NCBI GenBank assembly: GCA_002409675.1
Contig: DHOB01000046.1
Span: 1-6,487, forward strand
DNA: 6,487 nucleotides
From: Ruminococcaceae bacterium UBA5401
GTDB lineage: Bacteria; Bacillota; Clostridia; Oscillospirales; Acutalibacteraceae
Direction: 5' to 3'
The translations under genes and the position numbers were made by a program. The notes under the pieces are model-generated. The model had not been told where the DNA came from. It saw nothing but the letters and a program-made list of their open reading frames with translations, and ran no database searches. The stretch's first letter is position 1; every line of letters begins with the position of its first letter. Below, one piece after another: positions 6,413-6,487 of this stretch.

Positions 6413-6487
6413 GTGTTGTTTCCTCCCAATTTTATTATTTGTATTGTAAAGTTAAATGAAAGTTGAGGACTCGTCAGCCCTTCTGGT
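6413..6487 (-). promoter_or_regulatory. Leader and possible promoter of the binding-protein gene
   Basis: These 75 bases are markedly AT-rich compared with the flanking gene and hold the ribosome binding site at 6427-6421. A TACAAT at 6448-6443 on the minus strand could be a -10 element, but I find no convincing -35 at 16-18 bases spacing. The region could equally be an intergenic gap within an operon entering from the right. Confidence 0.3.

Noticed and set aside
6455..6480. CTGACGAG on the minus strand, resembling a hammerhead ribozyme core
   Set aside because: The stem that should follow (GTCC pairing with GGAC) and the GAAA segment are absent, so it is a chance match to a short motif.
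1..6487. CRISPR arrays, tRNA or rRNA genes, riboswitches, toxin-antitoxin or phage defence genes
   Set aside because: I read both strands and found no repeat-spacer pattern, no RNA gene motif and no protein of these kinds. Nothing here supports a novel defence or mobile system beyond the transposase fragment.

Overview
The window is GC-rich and carries strong AGGAGG-type ribosome binding sites, a Gram-positive style lipoprotein and tightly packed sugar genes. This suggests a high-GC Clostridia-like Bacillota, plausibly a gut Oscillospirales or Lachnospirales relative. That placement is inferred from gene style only. The central theme is L-fucose (6-deoxyhexose) uptake and entry into catabolism.

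Layout. Positions 1-365 are a recombination scar. A terminator-like hairpin (1-29) precedes the N-terminal piece of an IS1182-like transposase (about 48-200). That piece runs directly into the C-terminal 58 or so codons of a thiamine-phosphate synthase (thiE, about 192-365). A strong hairpin at 396-434 ends transcription from both sides. Positions 481-4147 on the minus strand hold a three-gene operon transcribed leftward: fucU (L-fucose mutarotase), a RhaB-family deoxyketose kinase, and fucI (L-fucose isomerase). The genes overlap by 4 bases (ATGA) and 1 base (TAATG). Positions 4148-4323 are a divergent promoter region. On the other side is a plus-strand AraC-family regulator (4324-5181). A perfect 10-bp hairpin (5204-5229) separates it from a convergent minus-strand gene (5255-6412) for an RbsB-type sugar-binding lipoprotein. 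The last 75 bases are that gene's leader.

How the genes probably work together. The lipoprotein would capture a sugar outside the membrane for an ABC importer whose permease and ATPase are not in this window. FucU would interconvert the fucose anomers, FucI would isomerise fucose to fuculose, and the kinase would make fuculose-1-phosphate. The AraC-family protein is the obvious candidate sensor and activator. The fuc promoter has a consensus -10 but no recognisable -35 and overlaps the regulator's own promoter, an arrangement suited to activator control plus autoregulation. The fuculose-phosphate aldolase (fucA) is absent and must lie elsewhere.

I see no clear candidate for an undescribed system. 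The points most worth a second look are the transposase/thiE chimera with a probable frameshift, the RhaB-type kinase serving a fucose operon that lacks an aldolase, and the overlapping divergent promoters.
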